Part shown: positions 23,315 to 30,878 of the stretch, in pieces
How positions within the stretch are numbered: position 1 is the stretch's first letter
How the letters are laid out: every line of letters starts with the position of its first letter
DNA from: an uncultured Eubacteriales bacterium
Lineage (GTDB): Bacteria > Bacillota > Clostridia > Oscillospirales > Oscillospiraceae
Assembly: GCA_900546075.1 (NCBI GenBank)
Contig: URBH01000023.1
Coordinates: 1-31,070 of the forward strand
DNA: 31,070 bases
Reading direction: 5' to 3'
Notes under the pieces: generated by a model
What the model was told of the DNA's origin: nothing
The model's input: the letters and a program-made list of their open reading frames with translations, nothing else
The model's database searches: none
Position numbers and translations under genes: made by a program

Positions 23315-23947
23315 TTAACGTTTTTTCATCCGTTCCGAAAGGTGCAGCAGTGCCTTTCCGATGACGGTCACCAGAATGGCGGCAATGATGGCCTCCGGGA
23401 TTCCGGACGCCGTGACCGTACCCATCACCAGCCCAAAGACGGCGGTAATGGCCACGTTCTTCGCCTGCGCATACTGCTGGGCAAGCAGCACATAAATGCT
23501 GCCCATGACGAGGATGGTGTGGCAAATTGTAGAAACAGCCGCGGTCAGGGGCAGCGCCACATAATCCTGCTTCGTAAGCTTCTTAAAAAGCTTCCACAGC
23601 CATCCCGCAATGGCGCCGAACAAAATCCGACACCCCAGGGCGATCCACAGGCTTTTCAGCACGCCGGGCAGCCCCTCCGTGGTCATAAAGGGTGAAAACG
23701 CAAAGGCCAGCAGTCCGGGACTGGTGGTATTTGCCCAGATGGAGCACAGCCCGAACACGCCCCCAAGGACAGCACCCGCGCCGGGGCCGAGCAAAACCGC
23801 GCCCAGAATGACCGGGATGTGCATGGTCGTCGCCTTGATCACCGGCAAGGGAATAAATCCGATTCCGGATACGCCCATGACCAGCAGAACACCGCAGAGC
23901 ATAGCGAGAGTCGCCATGTACCGGGTGTTCATTTTTCTTTTTTCCAT
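23315..23947 (-). CDS. panT: ECF transporter S component, probably for pantothenate
   Basis: A 210-residue membrane protein with about six hydrophobic segments and the S-component hallmarks near the N-terminus: PLPVIKATTMHIPVILGAVLLGPGAGAVLGGVFGLCSI. The S component binds the vitamin and works with shared EcfA/EcfA'/EcfT energising units encoded elsewhere. Pantothenate as substrate is inferred from its place directly upstream of coaX and divergent from coaBC, as known for PanT. Another vitamin is possible. ATG 23947 has AGGAGG 9 nt upstream. Confidence 0.8.
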   Translation of the reverse strand: MEKRKMNTRYMATLAMLCGVLLVMGVSGIGFIPLPVIKATTMHIPVILGAVLLGPGAGAVLGGVFGLCSIWANTTSPGLLAFAFSPFMTTEGLPGVLKSLWIALGCRILFGAIAGWLWKLFKKLTKQDYVALPLTAAVSTICHTILVMGSIYVLLAQQYAQAKNVAITAVFGLVMGTVTASGIPEAIIAAILVTVIGKALLHLSERMKKR

Positions 23948-23999
23948 ATGAAATTACCTCCTGCTGCCGTTCCTCCCTTGAGGATACAGCGCATATTTT

Positions 24000-24013
24000 G
24001 GAGTTTTCACTCC
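24000..24013 (-). other. Small hairpin at the 5' end of the panT leader
   Basis: GGAGT-GAAA-ACTCC on the minus strand, a 5-bp stem with a GAAA loop, beginning about 7 nt after the -10 box. Its position at the expected transcript start suggests a 5'-stabilising hairpin rather than a regulator. Confidence 0.4.
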
Positions 24014-24019
24014 GGGGGT

Positions 24020-24048
24020 ATTATAGCAGGGTACAGCGGAAAATACAA
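24020..24048 (-). promoter_or_regulatory. Sigma-A promoter of panT-coaX
   Basis: Minus strand TTGTAT (24048-24043), 17-nt spacer, perfect TATAAT (24025-24020). It is followed about 70 nt later by the panT ATG. It is back to back with the coaBC promoter 14 nt away. Confidence 0.85.
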
Positions 24049-24061
24049 GAAAAAAATCATC

Positions 24062-24090
24062 TTTACAGCAATTCAAAATCGGGATATAAT
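24062..24090 (+). promoter_or_regulatory. Sigma-A promoter of coaBC
   Basis: TTTACA (24062-24067), 17-nt spacer, perfect TATAAT (24085-24090). The leader is about 30 nt. GGAGGG at 24114-24119 stands 6 nt before the ATG. Confidence 0.88.
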
Positions 24091-24125
24091 GAGGGTAAGC
24101 AATTTTCGATTCTGGAGGGTTCCCT

Positions 24126-25319
24126 ATGCTGAAAGGAAAAACCGTCCTTCTGGGCGTCACCGGCGGAATTGCCGCCTATAAGGCCGCCGCTCTGGCCTCC
24201 ACCCTTGTTAAGCAGCACGCCGCGGTGGAGGTCGTCATGACCGAAAACGCCACCCAATTCGTTACGCCCCTGACCTTCGAGCAGCTTACCGGCCGCCGGA
24301 CGATGGTGAACACCTTCGACCGGAATTTCTCCCATCAGGTGGAGCATATTGCCCTGGCGGAACGGACTGACCTGGTGATCGTCGCCCCGGCCACGGCCAA
24401 TGTGTGCGCGAAGCTTGCCCACGGGCTGGCGGACGATATGCTCACCACCACCATTCTCGCCTGCCGCTGCCCCAAACTCATCGCCCCCGCCATGAATACC
24501 AACATGTACGAAAATCCCGTGACACAGGACAATCTGGCGCTTCTGCGCCACTACGGCTGGGAGGTCATCGAGCCTGCCAGCGGGCGTCTTGCCTGCGGCG
24601 CCGTGGGCAAGGGCAAGCTGCCGGAGCCGGAGGAAATTCTGCAATATATCCTGCGTCAGCTGGCCTTCCCTCACGATCTTGTCGGGAAAAAGGTGCTTGT
24701 CACCGCCGGGCCGACCCAGGAAGCCATCGACCCCGTCCGGTATCTGACCAACCATTCCACCGGCAAAATGGGCTACGCCATTGCCAGAATGGCCATGCTC
24801 CGGGGTGCAGACGTGACGCTGGTTTCCGGCCCCACGGCCATCACCCCCCCACCCTTTGTGACCGTGATCCCCGTCGTTTCCGCTCAGGATATGTTTGACG
24901 CCGTGGCCGCCAACGCCCCCAAATCCGACTTTATTTTCAAAGCGGCGGCGGTGGCGGACTATACCCCGGCAAATTACAGCGACAACAAGGTCAAAAAGTC
25001 CGAGGGGGACATGTCCATCCCACTGAAACGCACCCGGGACATTCTGAAATACCTGGGTGAACACCGTCTTCCCGGGCAGGTTATTTGCGGCTTCTCTATG
25101 GAGACCCAGAACATGGTGGAAAACAGCCGGGAAAAGCTCACGAAGAAGAACGTGGATATGATCTGCGCCAACAATCTCAAGCAGTCCGGCGCGGGCTTTG
25201 GGGTTGACACAAACGTGATCACGATCATCACCCGGAATGAAACCACCGAACTCCCGCTGCAAACCAAGGAAGGTGCCGCAAACGCCATTCTGGACGCGGC
25301 AGTCCGGCTGGCTCCGTAA
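24126..25319 (+). CDS. coaBC: Bifunctional phosphopantothenoylcysteine decarboxylase/synthetase CoaBC
   Basis: CoaBC joins cysteine to 4'-phosphopantothenate (CoaB) and decarboxylates the product (CoaC, FMN enzyme), giving 4'-phosphopantetheine. The 397-residue protein has both domains. CoaC: GGIAAYKA near 13-20, catalytic H74 in EHIALAER, PAMNTNMYENP with N124, and C157 in ASGRLACGAVGKGKL. CoaB: TAGPTQEAIDPVRYLTNHSTGKMGYAIA from about 194, AAVADYTP, and the KVKKSEG lysine motif. These match the known catalytic set (H75/N125/C158 in E. coli) shifted by one. It is transcribed alone from its own promoter, divergent from panT-coaX. Confidence 0.98.
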   Translation: MLKGKTVLLGVTGGIAAYKAAALASTLVKQHAAVEVVMTENATQFVTPLTFEQLTGRRTMVNTFDRNFSHQVEHIALAERTDLVIVAPATANVCAKLAHGLADDMLTTTILACRCPKLIAPAMNTNMYENPVTQDNLALLRHYGWEVIEPASGRLACGAVGKGKLPEPEEILQYILRQLAFPHDLVGKKVLVTAGPTQEAIDPVRYLTNHSTGKMGYAIARMAMLRGADVTLVSGPTAITPPPFVTVIPVVSAQDMFDAVAANAPKSDFIFKAAAVADYTPANYSDNKVKKSEGDMSIPLKRTRDILKYLGEHRLPGQVICGFSMETQNMVENSREKLTKKNVDMICANNLKQSGAGFGVDTNVITIITRNETTELPLQTKEGAANAILDAAVRLAP

Positions 25320-25368
25320 AAAAGTTTTGCATCCGTACCGTACGCTCCATTTCTTGTATCAAAATACG

Positions 25369-25498
25369 TACACCCCCTTGGCTCTCCCTCTGGGAGAGCT
25401 GTCACCGAAGGTGACTGAGAGGGTATTGCACCCTAATTTCCCCTCTCCGTCTTCGTTTCGCTCAGCCACCTCTCCCAAAGGGAGAGGCAAGGGGTGCA
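25369..25498. repeat. MITE-like intergenic inverted repeat
   Basis: Two related units face each other. The left unit runs ACCCCCTTGGCTCTCCC...GTGACTGAGAGGGT. The right unit, read on the minus strand, runs ACCCCTTGCCTCTCCC...GACGGAGAGGGG. Each starts with its own 8-bp hairpin (GCTCTCCC/GGGAGAGC and CCTCTCCC/GGGAGAGG), and the left has a second one (GTCACC/GGTGAC). Together they make an imperfect palindrome of about 130 bp with no coding frame, between the convergent coaBC and ftsK. A related unit recurs at 30922. The region 25320-25505 holds nothing else that I can see. Confidence 0.75.
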
Positions 25499-25505
25499 GT
25501 CCAAA

Positions 25506-25529
25506 CGCCCGGACGTTTTCGTCCGGGCG
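25506..25529 (-). terminator. Intrinsic terminator of ftsK
   Basis: CGCCCGGACG and CGTCCGGGCG form a 10-bp stem around a 4-nt AAAA loop (minus strand), followed by TTTGG, 10 nt past the ftsK stop. The T-run is short. It may also stop coaBC read-through from the other side. Confidence 0.7.
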
Positions 25530-25539
25530 CTTAAACGCA

Positions 25540-28308
25540 TTACATCAGTTCATCCGGCGCAGAATCCAGATCGTCAAAGCCCATCTGTTCCGTCTGGCCG
25601 CCCTTCTTGGCCGCCCATTGCTCCTTCGTGATCAGAATGGCTCTCGGCTTGGAGCCCTGGAAGGGGCCGACGATGCCCTTTTCCTCCATCTCGTCCACGA
25701 TTCGTGCCGCGCGGGCATAGCCCAGCTTCAGACGGCGCTGGAGCATGGAGACGGAAGCCTGTCCGGTCTCCAGAATCACGTCCACAGCGGCGGGCAGCAT
25801 TTCATCCCCCTCCAGCTCCTCGTCGGTGGGGTCGGGGTTGGAGACACTCGCCGGCTTTTTGCCGGTCTGCTGGGCTTTTTTCTCGATCTCATCCAGCACC
25901 TGCTGGCTGTATTCCGCCGTGTAGTTGTCCTTGACATACCCGGCCACAGCCTCGACCTCGGTGTCGGTGACAAAGCAGCCCTGCACCCGGAGCGGCTTGC
26001 CGCAGCCGACGGGGGCGTACAGCATATCGCCCTTGCCCACCAGCTTTTCCGCGCCCATGGTGTCCAGAATGATGCGGGATTCCATGGCGGAGGCCACGGA
26101 GAACGCGATTCGGGACGGGATATTTGCCTTCATCAGGCCGGTGATGACGTTGGCGGAGGGACGCTGGGTGGCAATGATCAGGTGCATCCCGGCGGCACGA
26201 CCCATTTGCGCAATGCGGCAGATGGAATCCTCCACCTCCTTGGCGGCGACCATCATCAAATCCGCCAGCTCGTCGATGATAATGACCACCTGGGGCAGCT
26301 TCTGGCCGTCCTCCTCGGAGGTCACGATGCTGTTGTAGGATTCCAGATCCCGGACGCCCATGTCAGACATCATCCTGTAGCGGCGAAGCATCTCCGTCAC
26401 CGCCCATTGCAGACTGCCCGCGGCCTTCTTGGGGTCCGTGACCACGGGAATCAGCAGATGGGGAATGCCGTTGTAAATCCCCAGCTCCACCATCTTTGGG
26501 TCAACCATGATAAGCTTCACATCGTCGGGGCCTGCCTTGTACAGCAGGCTAATGATGATGGAATTCATGCAAACGGATTTGCCGGAGCCGGTGGTACCGG
26601 CGATCAGCAGGTGGGGCATTCTGGCAATGTTGCCTACAATGCAGCTTCCGTCAATGCTCTTGCCCAATGCGACGGAGGTCTTGGACTTCGCCTTGGCAAA
26701 CTCGGGAGAATCAATGACCTCCCGCAGGGAGACCGTCGTGACCGCCCGGTTCGGCACCTCAATGCCCACCACGGAAATTTTCCCGGGGACGGCGGCGATT
26801 CGGACGCCGGACGCGCCCAGGCTCAGGGCAATATCGTCGGCGCAGCCGGTGACCTTACTCAGCCGGACGCCCTTGTCCAGCTCCACCTCGTAACGGGTGA
26901 CGCTGGGGCCACGGGTGACATTGATGATATGGGCGTCAATATTGAAGCTGGCGAGAGTTTCGTTGAGACGGCGGGAATTTTCCCGCATTTCCTCCGTGCC
27001 GTCTGTCCCGGCGCGTACCGGGCGTTTCAGCAGATCCAGCGGCGGGAAGCAGTAATCCGGCTGCTGCACCGCCTGGGTTTGGGCAATCTCGGCGGCGACC
27101 TGCCGGGCGGATTGGGCGGCTTCCTTGGTTGTGACCTTCCCGGACTTTGCCTCCGAAGCCGGCTTTACCTTGCCCTCGTCCAGCTTTGGCGCGGGGGGAA
27201 TGGGTGCATTGGGTACAAATTCCGGCATTTTGTTGGGCAGCTTTTCCCCGATGTCCTCCCCTTCCACCCGGACGGGCTTGGCAGCAACGGGTCGTGCCGG
27301 GAGCGGTTCGGCAACCGGCGGCGTTTCGTCCTTCACGTATCCGGCCGTGCCGGACAGCGGCGCGCTGATGTCTCCGTCGATGCGTTCCATGAACGCCGCG
27401 CCTTTCCCCGGAACCTGCTTGACTTCATCCTGGGACGAAGGAACGCGGGGATTTTCCTGCTTCGGGGCAGAGTGGGGCTGCTTTTCCGGCGGAAGCTGCG
27501 GGGGTGTCTCCGGCACCGTTTCCGCCGGGACATTCTCCCCTGCCCGCTGCGTCTGCTGCTGTTCCCGGCGCTGACGCTTGCGGGCGATCTGCTTGTTCGC
27601 AATGTTGTTGACTACAACCGTCGCCGGGTCTATGTAGTCCTCTTCCTCCGCATAATCGTCCTTGGGGCGGTTGGCAATGGCTCTGATAATGCTGGGAATG
27701 GTGATATTCATTGCCCCCAGCAGCGTCAGAACCGCGAAAACCACGCAGAAAACAAAGGCCAGCGTATTGCCGCAGAGCCAGCGCAGCAGCATGGCCGCGC
27801 CGCCGCAAAGAACGCCGCCGGTACTTCCCGCTGCGCCGCCGGTGTACAGGTCGGCGATCAGGGCAAAGCCCGTGGACAGCTCCTGTTCCTGCACGGCAAG
27901 GTGATAAATGCACCCGCACAGAAACACGAAGATCAATGTGCAGACGCTTCGCATAGTCGGTGCGTTTTTCCGCCCAAAGGTGTGGATGACAAACAGATAT
28001 AAAAGTCCCGGAATGGCAAAATAAAATCCGGCCTGTCCCACAAGTCCCAGCACCACGGACTGAATGATTTTCAGCAGCGCACCGTCCGGGTTCACGCTGA
28101 TGACCACAAACAGCGCAAACAGCAGAATACTGACCGCCGCAATGAGAAAATGCGGCGGGACGGCGGGTTCATATTCCGTCTTGTACTTGGCGCTCTTGGC
28201 AGGCGTACTCTTTTTCCCGGAAGATTTGGAAGCGGAACCGGATGCCGTTTTCTTCTTCGCGCCCGAAACCGCCTGCTCGGCCCGACTGGCCGTTTTCTTC
28301 TCAGCCAT
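25540..28308 (-). CDS. ftsK: DNA translocase FtsK/SpoIIIE
   Basis: An ATP-driven DNA pump that moves chromosome DNA through the division or sporulation septum. The 922-residue protein has a Lys/Ser-rich N-terminal tail, about four transmembrane helices at roughly 50-210, a Pro/Glu/Lys-rich linker (about 230-420), then the RecA-like motor with VTRGPSVTRYEVELDKGVRLSKV, Walker A AGTTGSGKS near 570, Walker B VVIIIDELADLMM and RIAFSVASAMESRIILD. It ends in the winged-helix gamma domain (VSMLQRRLKLGYARAARIVDEMEEKGIVGP) that reads polarity sequences. In a spore former this gene is generally spoIIIE. With tepA nearby the context fits that. GGGGAGG lies 5 nt before the ATG. Confidence 0.97.
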   Translation of the reverse strand: MAEKKTASRAEQAVSGAKKKTASGSASKSSGKKSTPAKSAKYKTEYEPAVPPHFLIAAVSILLFALFVVISVNPDGALLKIIQSVVLGLVGQAGFYFAIPGLLYLFVIHTFGRKNAPTMRSVCTLIFVFLCGCIYHLAVQEQELSTGFALIADLYTGGAAGSTGGVLCGGAAMLLRWLCGNTLAFVFCVVFAVLTLLGAMNITIPSIIRAIANRPKDDYAEEEDYIDPATVVVNNIANKQIARKRQRREQQQTQRAGENVPAETVPETPPQLPPEKQPHSAPKQENPRVPSSQDEVKQVPGKGAAFMERIDGDISAPLSGTAGYVKDETPPVAEPLPARPVAAKPVRVEGEDIGEKLPNKMPEFVPNAPIPPAPKLDEGKVKPASEAKSGKVTTKEAAQSARQVAAEIAQTQAVQQPDYCFPPLDLLKRPVRAGTDGTEEMRENSRRLNETLASFNIDAHIINVTRGPSVTRYEVELDKGVRLSKVTGCADDIALSLGASGVRIAAVPGKISVVGIEVPNRAVTTVSLREVIDSPEFAKAKSKTSVALGKSIDGSCIVGNIARMPHLLIAGTTGSGKSVCMNSIIISLLYKAGPDDVKLIMVDPKMVELGIYNGIPHLLIPVVTDPKKAAGSLQWAVTEMLRRYRMMSDMGVRDLESYNSIVTSEEDGQKLPQVVIIIDELADLMMVAAKEVEDSICRIAQMGRAAGMHLIIATQRPSANVITGLMKANIPSRIAFSVASAMESRIILDTMGAEKLVGKGDMLYAPVGCGKPLRVQGCFVTDTEVEAVAGYVKDNYTAEYSQQVLDEIEKKAQQTGKKPASVSNPDPTDEELEGDEMLPAAVDVILETGQASVSMLQRRLKLGYARAARIVDEMEEKGIVGPFQGSKPRAILITKEQWAAKKGGQTEQMGFDDLDSAPDELM

Positions 28309-28337
28309 AATTTCCTCCCCTTACACGAGTTTTCAAT

Positions 28338-28357
28338 AAAACGCCGCAAGGCGTTTT
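28338..28357 (-). terminator. Terminator between the UppP-like gene and ftsK
   Basis: AAAACGCC-TTGC-GGCGTTTT (minus strand), an 8-bp stem whose descending arm supplies the T4 run, 4 nt past the UppP-like stop. ftsK begins 29 nt later without a clear promoter, so partial read-through is likely. Confidence 0.65.
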
Positions 28358-28361
28358 AGTA

Positions 28362-29198
28362 TTAAGCCATCAGATTCAGAATAAAGGTGAACATCGCCAC
28401 GCCCCAGCAATAAATTGCCGGCAGCGTATAGCCGTTATTGGCGGCAAGCAGGCGCATGAGCTTCACGCCCAGCAGTGCGGCGCCGAAGGCCACGGCGGCG
28501 GTCATCAGATAGCGGACGAGAATCAGAAACGACAGCGTTCCCGCCCCCACCGACATCAGCCCCAGCACGTCCAGCACGATCAGGCCGACCTGGATAAACA
28601 TGTTCATCATCAGCGCCATGTTCAGGCCGTAGCTCCGCTCCACGCCGCAGATACTGGCAACGGACAGTGCGGAACCCACGGCGGAAATGCCCGGCAGAAT
28701 TCCCAGCGCGCCGCCCAGTCCCACAAGAAGTCCCTCGACCCGGGAAAGCATCCGGCTGTCCCGGTTGCCGGTGGAAAAAAATTGGGGTATGTACAGGATA
28801 ATGCCGTTCAGGAACAGCAGCGCGGCAATCCAGATCAGCTTCTCCTTCAGCGGCTCCGTATACCGGTTCAGGAAAAATCCGAGAATCACGGGAATCAGCA
28901 TCGTCCTGAGCAGGCTGAAATCCATCAGACTCCGGGTATCCAGCGGACGGCGGCGGCGGCGTTTGGGAACCCGCGCCAGACGGCGCGCCCGGTGAATGCG
29001 GACAATCTGCTTGCGGCAGCTGAAATACATCGCGCCGAACACGCCGAGATGGGCGAACAGCTTCATCAGTTCCGTGTGACTCTGAATACCAAAGCATTTC
29101 AGCATCAGGATGCGGTGGGCTTCGGCGGAAACGGGCAGAATATCCGTAAGCCCGGAAAATAGGCCGTATAAGAAACTCTCAAACCAGTTTAAGTCCAA
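28362..29198 (-). CDS. UppP/BacA-family membrane protein with degenerate active site
   Basis: A 278-residue polytopic membrane protein related to undecaprenyl-diphosphate phosphatase. In the first signature, E. coli-type EGLTEFLPVSSTGH becomes SGLTDILPVSAEAH (residues 15-28), so E17 is Ser, E21 is Asp, S27 is Ala and H30 is kept. In the second signature PGxSRSG becomes PGISAVG (169-175), so the catalytic arginine is Ala. It probably lacks normal phosphatase activity and may bind lipid carrier or be repurposed (inference). I chose TTG 29198 with AGGAGG 7 nt upstream. The in-frame ATG at 29228 lacks a ribosome site and lies at the promoter. An Arg-rich loop (about 67-89) follows the second helix. 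Confidence 0.78.
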   Translation of the reverse strand: MDLNWFESFLYGLFSGLTDILPVSAEAHRILMLKCFGIQSHTELMKLFAHLGVFGAMYFSCRKQIVRIHRARRLARVPKRRRRRPLDTRSLMDFSLLRTMLIPVILGFFLNRYTEPLKEKLIWIAALLFLNGIILYIPQFFSTGNRDSRMLSRVEGLLVGLGGALGILPGISAVGSALSVASICGVERSYGLNMALMMNMFIQVGLIVLDVLGLMSVGAGTLSFLILVRYLMTAAVAFGAALLGVKLMRLLAANNGYTLPAIYCWGVAMFTFILNLMA

Positions 29199-29231
29199 GT
29201 CTGCCCCTCCTACAACAAGAATTTTCATTTT

Positions 29232-29260
29232 ATTATATCATAGTTCAGAGAGAATTTCCA
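29232..29260 (-). promoter_or_regulatory. Promoter of the UppP-like gene
   Basis: Minus strand TGGAAA (29260-29255), 17-nt spacer, TATAAT (29237-29232) with TG at the extended -10 position (TGATATAAT). An A-rich block (AACAAAAAATAAG) lies just upstream of the -35 and may act as an UP element. The start would fall near 29225, downstream of the ATG at 29228, which supports the TTG start of the gene. Confidence 0.7.
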
Positions 29261-29275
29261 GTCTTATTTTTTGTT

Positions 29276-29311
29276 CCCGCAGACACAGCCGTTTTAGGCT
29301 GTGTCTGCGGG
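29276..29311 (-). terminator. 15-bp hairpin after tepA
   Basis: CCCGCAGACACAGCC pairs perfectly with GGCTGTGTCTGCGGG around a 6-nt loop, 8 nt past the tepA stop. On the minus strand the tail is AACAAAAAATAAG, A-rich rather than T-rich, so it is not a canonical intrinsic terminator, but the place and strength suggest a transcript end or 3' stabiliser. Confidence 0.6.
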
Positions 29312-29318
29312 GCGAAAG

Positions 29319-30002
29319 CTACTTCTTCTGTTTGTCGATCATCCTGTGGAGCGTAGACAGCGCGTCGTTCAGCCCGCCCAGCTTGTCGATCAGGCCGGAG
29401 GCCACCGCCTCCTTGCCGTAGAGAATGGTCCCCACATCCGTGGCAATCTCTCCCGTTGCCATCATATAATGCTCGAAATCCTCCCGGCTGATGCGGGAGT
29501 TCGCGGTGACAAAATCCGCGATCTGCTCCTGAATCCGTTGAAAATACCGAAAAGTCTGGGGTGCGCCCACCACCAGTCCCGTCATCCGCACGGGGTGCAC
29601 CGTCATGCTGGCCGTGGGGGTAATAAAGCTCTTTTTCGTGCATACTGCCAGAGGAATGCCGATGGAATGTCCACCGCCCAGCACCAGAGACACCGTGGGC
29701 TTTTTCATCCCCGCGATCATCTCCGCAATGGCAAGCCCCGCCTCGATGTCGCCGCCCACCGTGTTCAAAAGCAGCAGCAGGCCGTCCACATCGTCGCTTT
29801 CCTCGATCCCGGCCAGCAGGGGCAGGACATGCTCATATTTGGTGGTTTTCACCGTTTCCGGGGCGATCATATGCCCCTCCACCTGACCGATGATGGTGAG
29901 GGTGTAGATGCTTCCCTTGCTGGATTTCGTAATGTCCGAGCCAAGCTCCACAATCTGCTCCCGCTCCTGTTTTTTCATTTCCGCGTCCTTGTTTTCGCTC
30001 AT
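29319..30002 (-). CDS. tepA: ClpP/crotonase-fold protease TepA
   Basis: A 227-residue serine protease of the ClpP superfamily, TepA (translocation-enhancing) type, which in Bacillus is encoded next to spoIIIE. Seen are an N-terminal charged segment, LLLLLNTVGGDIEAGLAIAEMI near 75-96, nucleophile S113 in GGGHSIGIPLAV, H136 in SMTVHPVRM, and TGEIATDVGTILYGKEAVASGLIDKLGG at the end. No signal peptide is visible, so it is cytoplasmic. Partner and substrate are unknown. GGGAGG lies 7 nt before the ATG. A UppP-like gene separates it from ftsK. Confidence 0.92.
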   Translation of the reverse strand: MSENKDAEMKKQEREQIVELGSDITKSSKGSIYTLTIIGQVEGHMIAPETVKTTKYEHVLPLLAGIEESDDVDGLLLLLNTVGGDIEAGLAIAEMIAGMKKPTVSLVLGGGHSIGIPLAVCTKKSFITPTASMTVHPVRMTGLVVGAPQTFRYFQRIQEQIADFVTANSRISREDFEHYMMATGEIATDVGTILYGKEAVASGLIDKLGGLNDALSTLHRMIDKQKK

Positions 30003-30052
30003 AACCTAACCTCCCGTCTCCCATAGGATACCCGCTTTTTCGAAATTCACAC

Positions 30053-30081
30053 TTGAAAGCGGCCGCGGTTTGTCGTATAAT
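30053..30081 (+). promoter_or_regulatory. Sigma-A promoter of the ybaK-like gene
   Basis: TTGAAA (30053-30058), 17-nt spacer, perfect TATAAT (30076-30081). The ribosome site GAGGAG follows immediately (30082-30087), so the expected start at about 30088 would leave a leader of some 10 nt without that site. Confidence 0.7.
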
Positions 30082-30097
30082 GAGGAGCGGTGATGAT

Positions 30098-30571
30098 ATG
30101 GCTACAAAAACGAACGCAGTCCGTCTGGTTCAGCAGGCGGGAATTCCCTGCCGTGAAGCGTTTTACGAATTCGACGAACAGGATTTAAGCGGCGGCCATG
30201 CCGCACAGGCCATCGGAATGCCGGAGGAACAGGTTTTCAAAACCCTGGTTGCCCGGGGCGAAAAGACAGGCATCAACGTGTTCTGCATTCCCGTCTGCTG
30301 TGAACTGGATCTGAAAAAGGCCGCCAAAGCCGCCGGGGACAAAAACATGGAGCTGGTGGCTGTCAAGGAGCTTCTCGGTCTGACCGGCTATATCCGCGGC
30401 GGATGCAGTCCCGTGGGGATGAAGAAGCACTACCCAACCTTTATTGACGAAACCTGCACGCTGTGGGACGAAATTGCCGTCTCCGCCGGCGCCAGAGGAC
30501 ACCAGATGATCGTTCCGCCCCAGCCCCTCGCGGAGCTGGTTGACGCTGAACTGACAGATATTATTGTATAG
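30098..30571 (+). CDS. ybaK: Cys-tRNA(Pro) deacylase, YbaK/EbsC family
   Basis: YbaK/EbsC proteins hydrolyse Cys-tRNA(Pro) formed by mischarging and so protect proline codons. The 157-residue protein has TNAVRLVQQAGIPCREAFYEFDE, EEQVFKTLVARG (with the conserved lysine of the VFKTL motif), VFCIPVCCELDLKKAAKAAG, GYIRGGCSPVGMKK and VSAGARGHQMIVPP, all typical. I chose ATG 30098 over an open extension to 30053. GAGGAG is 10 nt upstream. The next gene follows after 13 nt. Confidence 0.95.
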   Translation: MATKTNAVRLVQQAGIPCREAFYEFDEQDLSGGHAAQAIGMPEEQVFKTLVARGEKTGINVFCIPVCCELDLKKAAKAAGDKNMELVAVKELLGLTGYIRGGCSPVGMKKHYPTFIDETCTLWDEIAVSAGARGHQMIVPPQPLAELVDAELTDIIV

Positions 30572-30584
30572 AAAGGAACTCAAT

Positions 30585-30833
30585 ATGTACGAATACAAGG
30601 CAAAAGGCACCTGTTCTCAGAAGATTTTCTTCGACATTGAGGACAACAAGGTCAAGAATGTTCAGTTTATCGGCGGCTGCAACGGCAACCTGAAGGGCAT
30701 CGGCAAGCTGGTGGAAGGAATGGACGTTGACGACGTCATCGCCCGGGTTGAGGGCGTCAAGTGCGGCATGAAGTCCACCTCCTGCCCCGATCAGCTGGCA
30801 CAGGCGCTGAAGGCCGCCAAGGCTAACCAGTAA
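30585..30833 (+). CDS. TSCPD domain four-cysteine protein
   Basis: An 82-residue protein of the short TSCPD family (TIGR03905 type). Cysteines at 10, 33, 61 and 68 lie in GTCSQKI, IGGCNGN, VKCGMKSTSCPDQLAQAL, so the STSCPDQ motif that names the domain is complete. The same domain occurs as a C-terminal appendage in some ribonucleotide reductases, and the free form is of unknown function, probably metal- or nucleotide-related. Start ATG 30585 with AAAGGAA 6-7 nt upstream is preferred over the ATG at 30564, which overlaps the previous stop. Probably cotranscribed with ybaK. Confidence 0.92.
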   Translation: MYEYKAKGTCSQKIFFDIEDNKVKNVQFIGGCNGNLKGIGKLVEGMDVDDVIARVEGVKCGMKSTSCPDQLAQALKAAKANQ

Positions 30834-30878
30834 TTGACAAACGGCACGGGCTGAGTGGGCGCGGCGCATTAGACAGTT

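Noticed and set aside
23948..24060. Possible riboswitch in the panT leader
   Set aside because: Leader is about 65 nt with only a 5-bp hairpin at its start; no known riboswitch core could be recognised.
25370..25500. Possible CRISPR-like array because of repeated CTCTCCC-GGGAGAG hairpins
   Set aside because: Only two inverted units, no regular spacers and no cas genes; it fits a MITE-like element.
25237..28002. Very long plus-strand open frame (921 codons) opposite ftsK
   Set aside because: Composition rich in His, Gly, Gln and Arg is that of a GC-rich antisense frame; it runs through the repeat and has no family motif, whereas the minus strand has a full FtsK.
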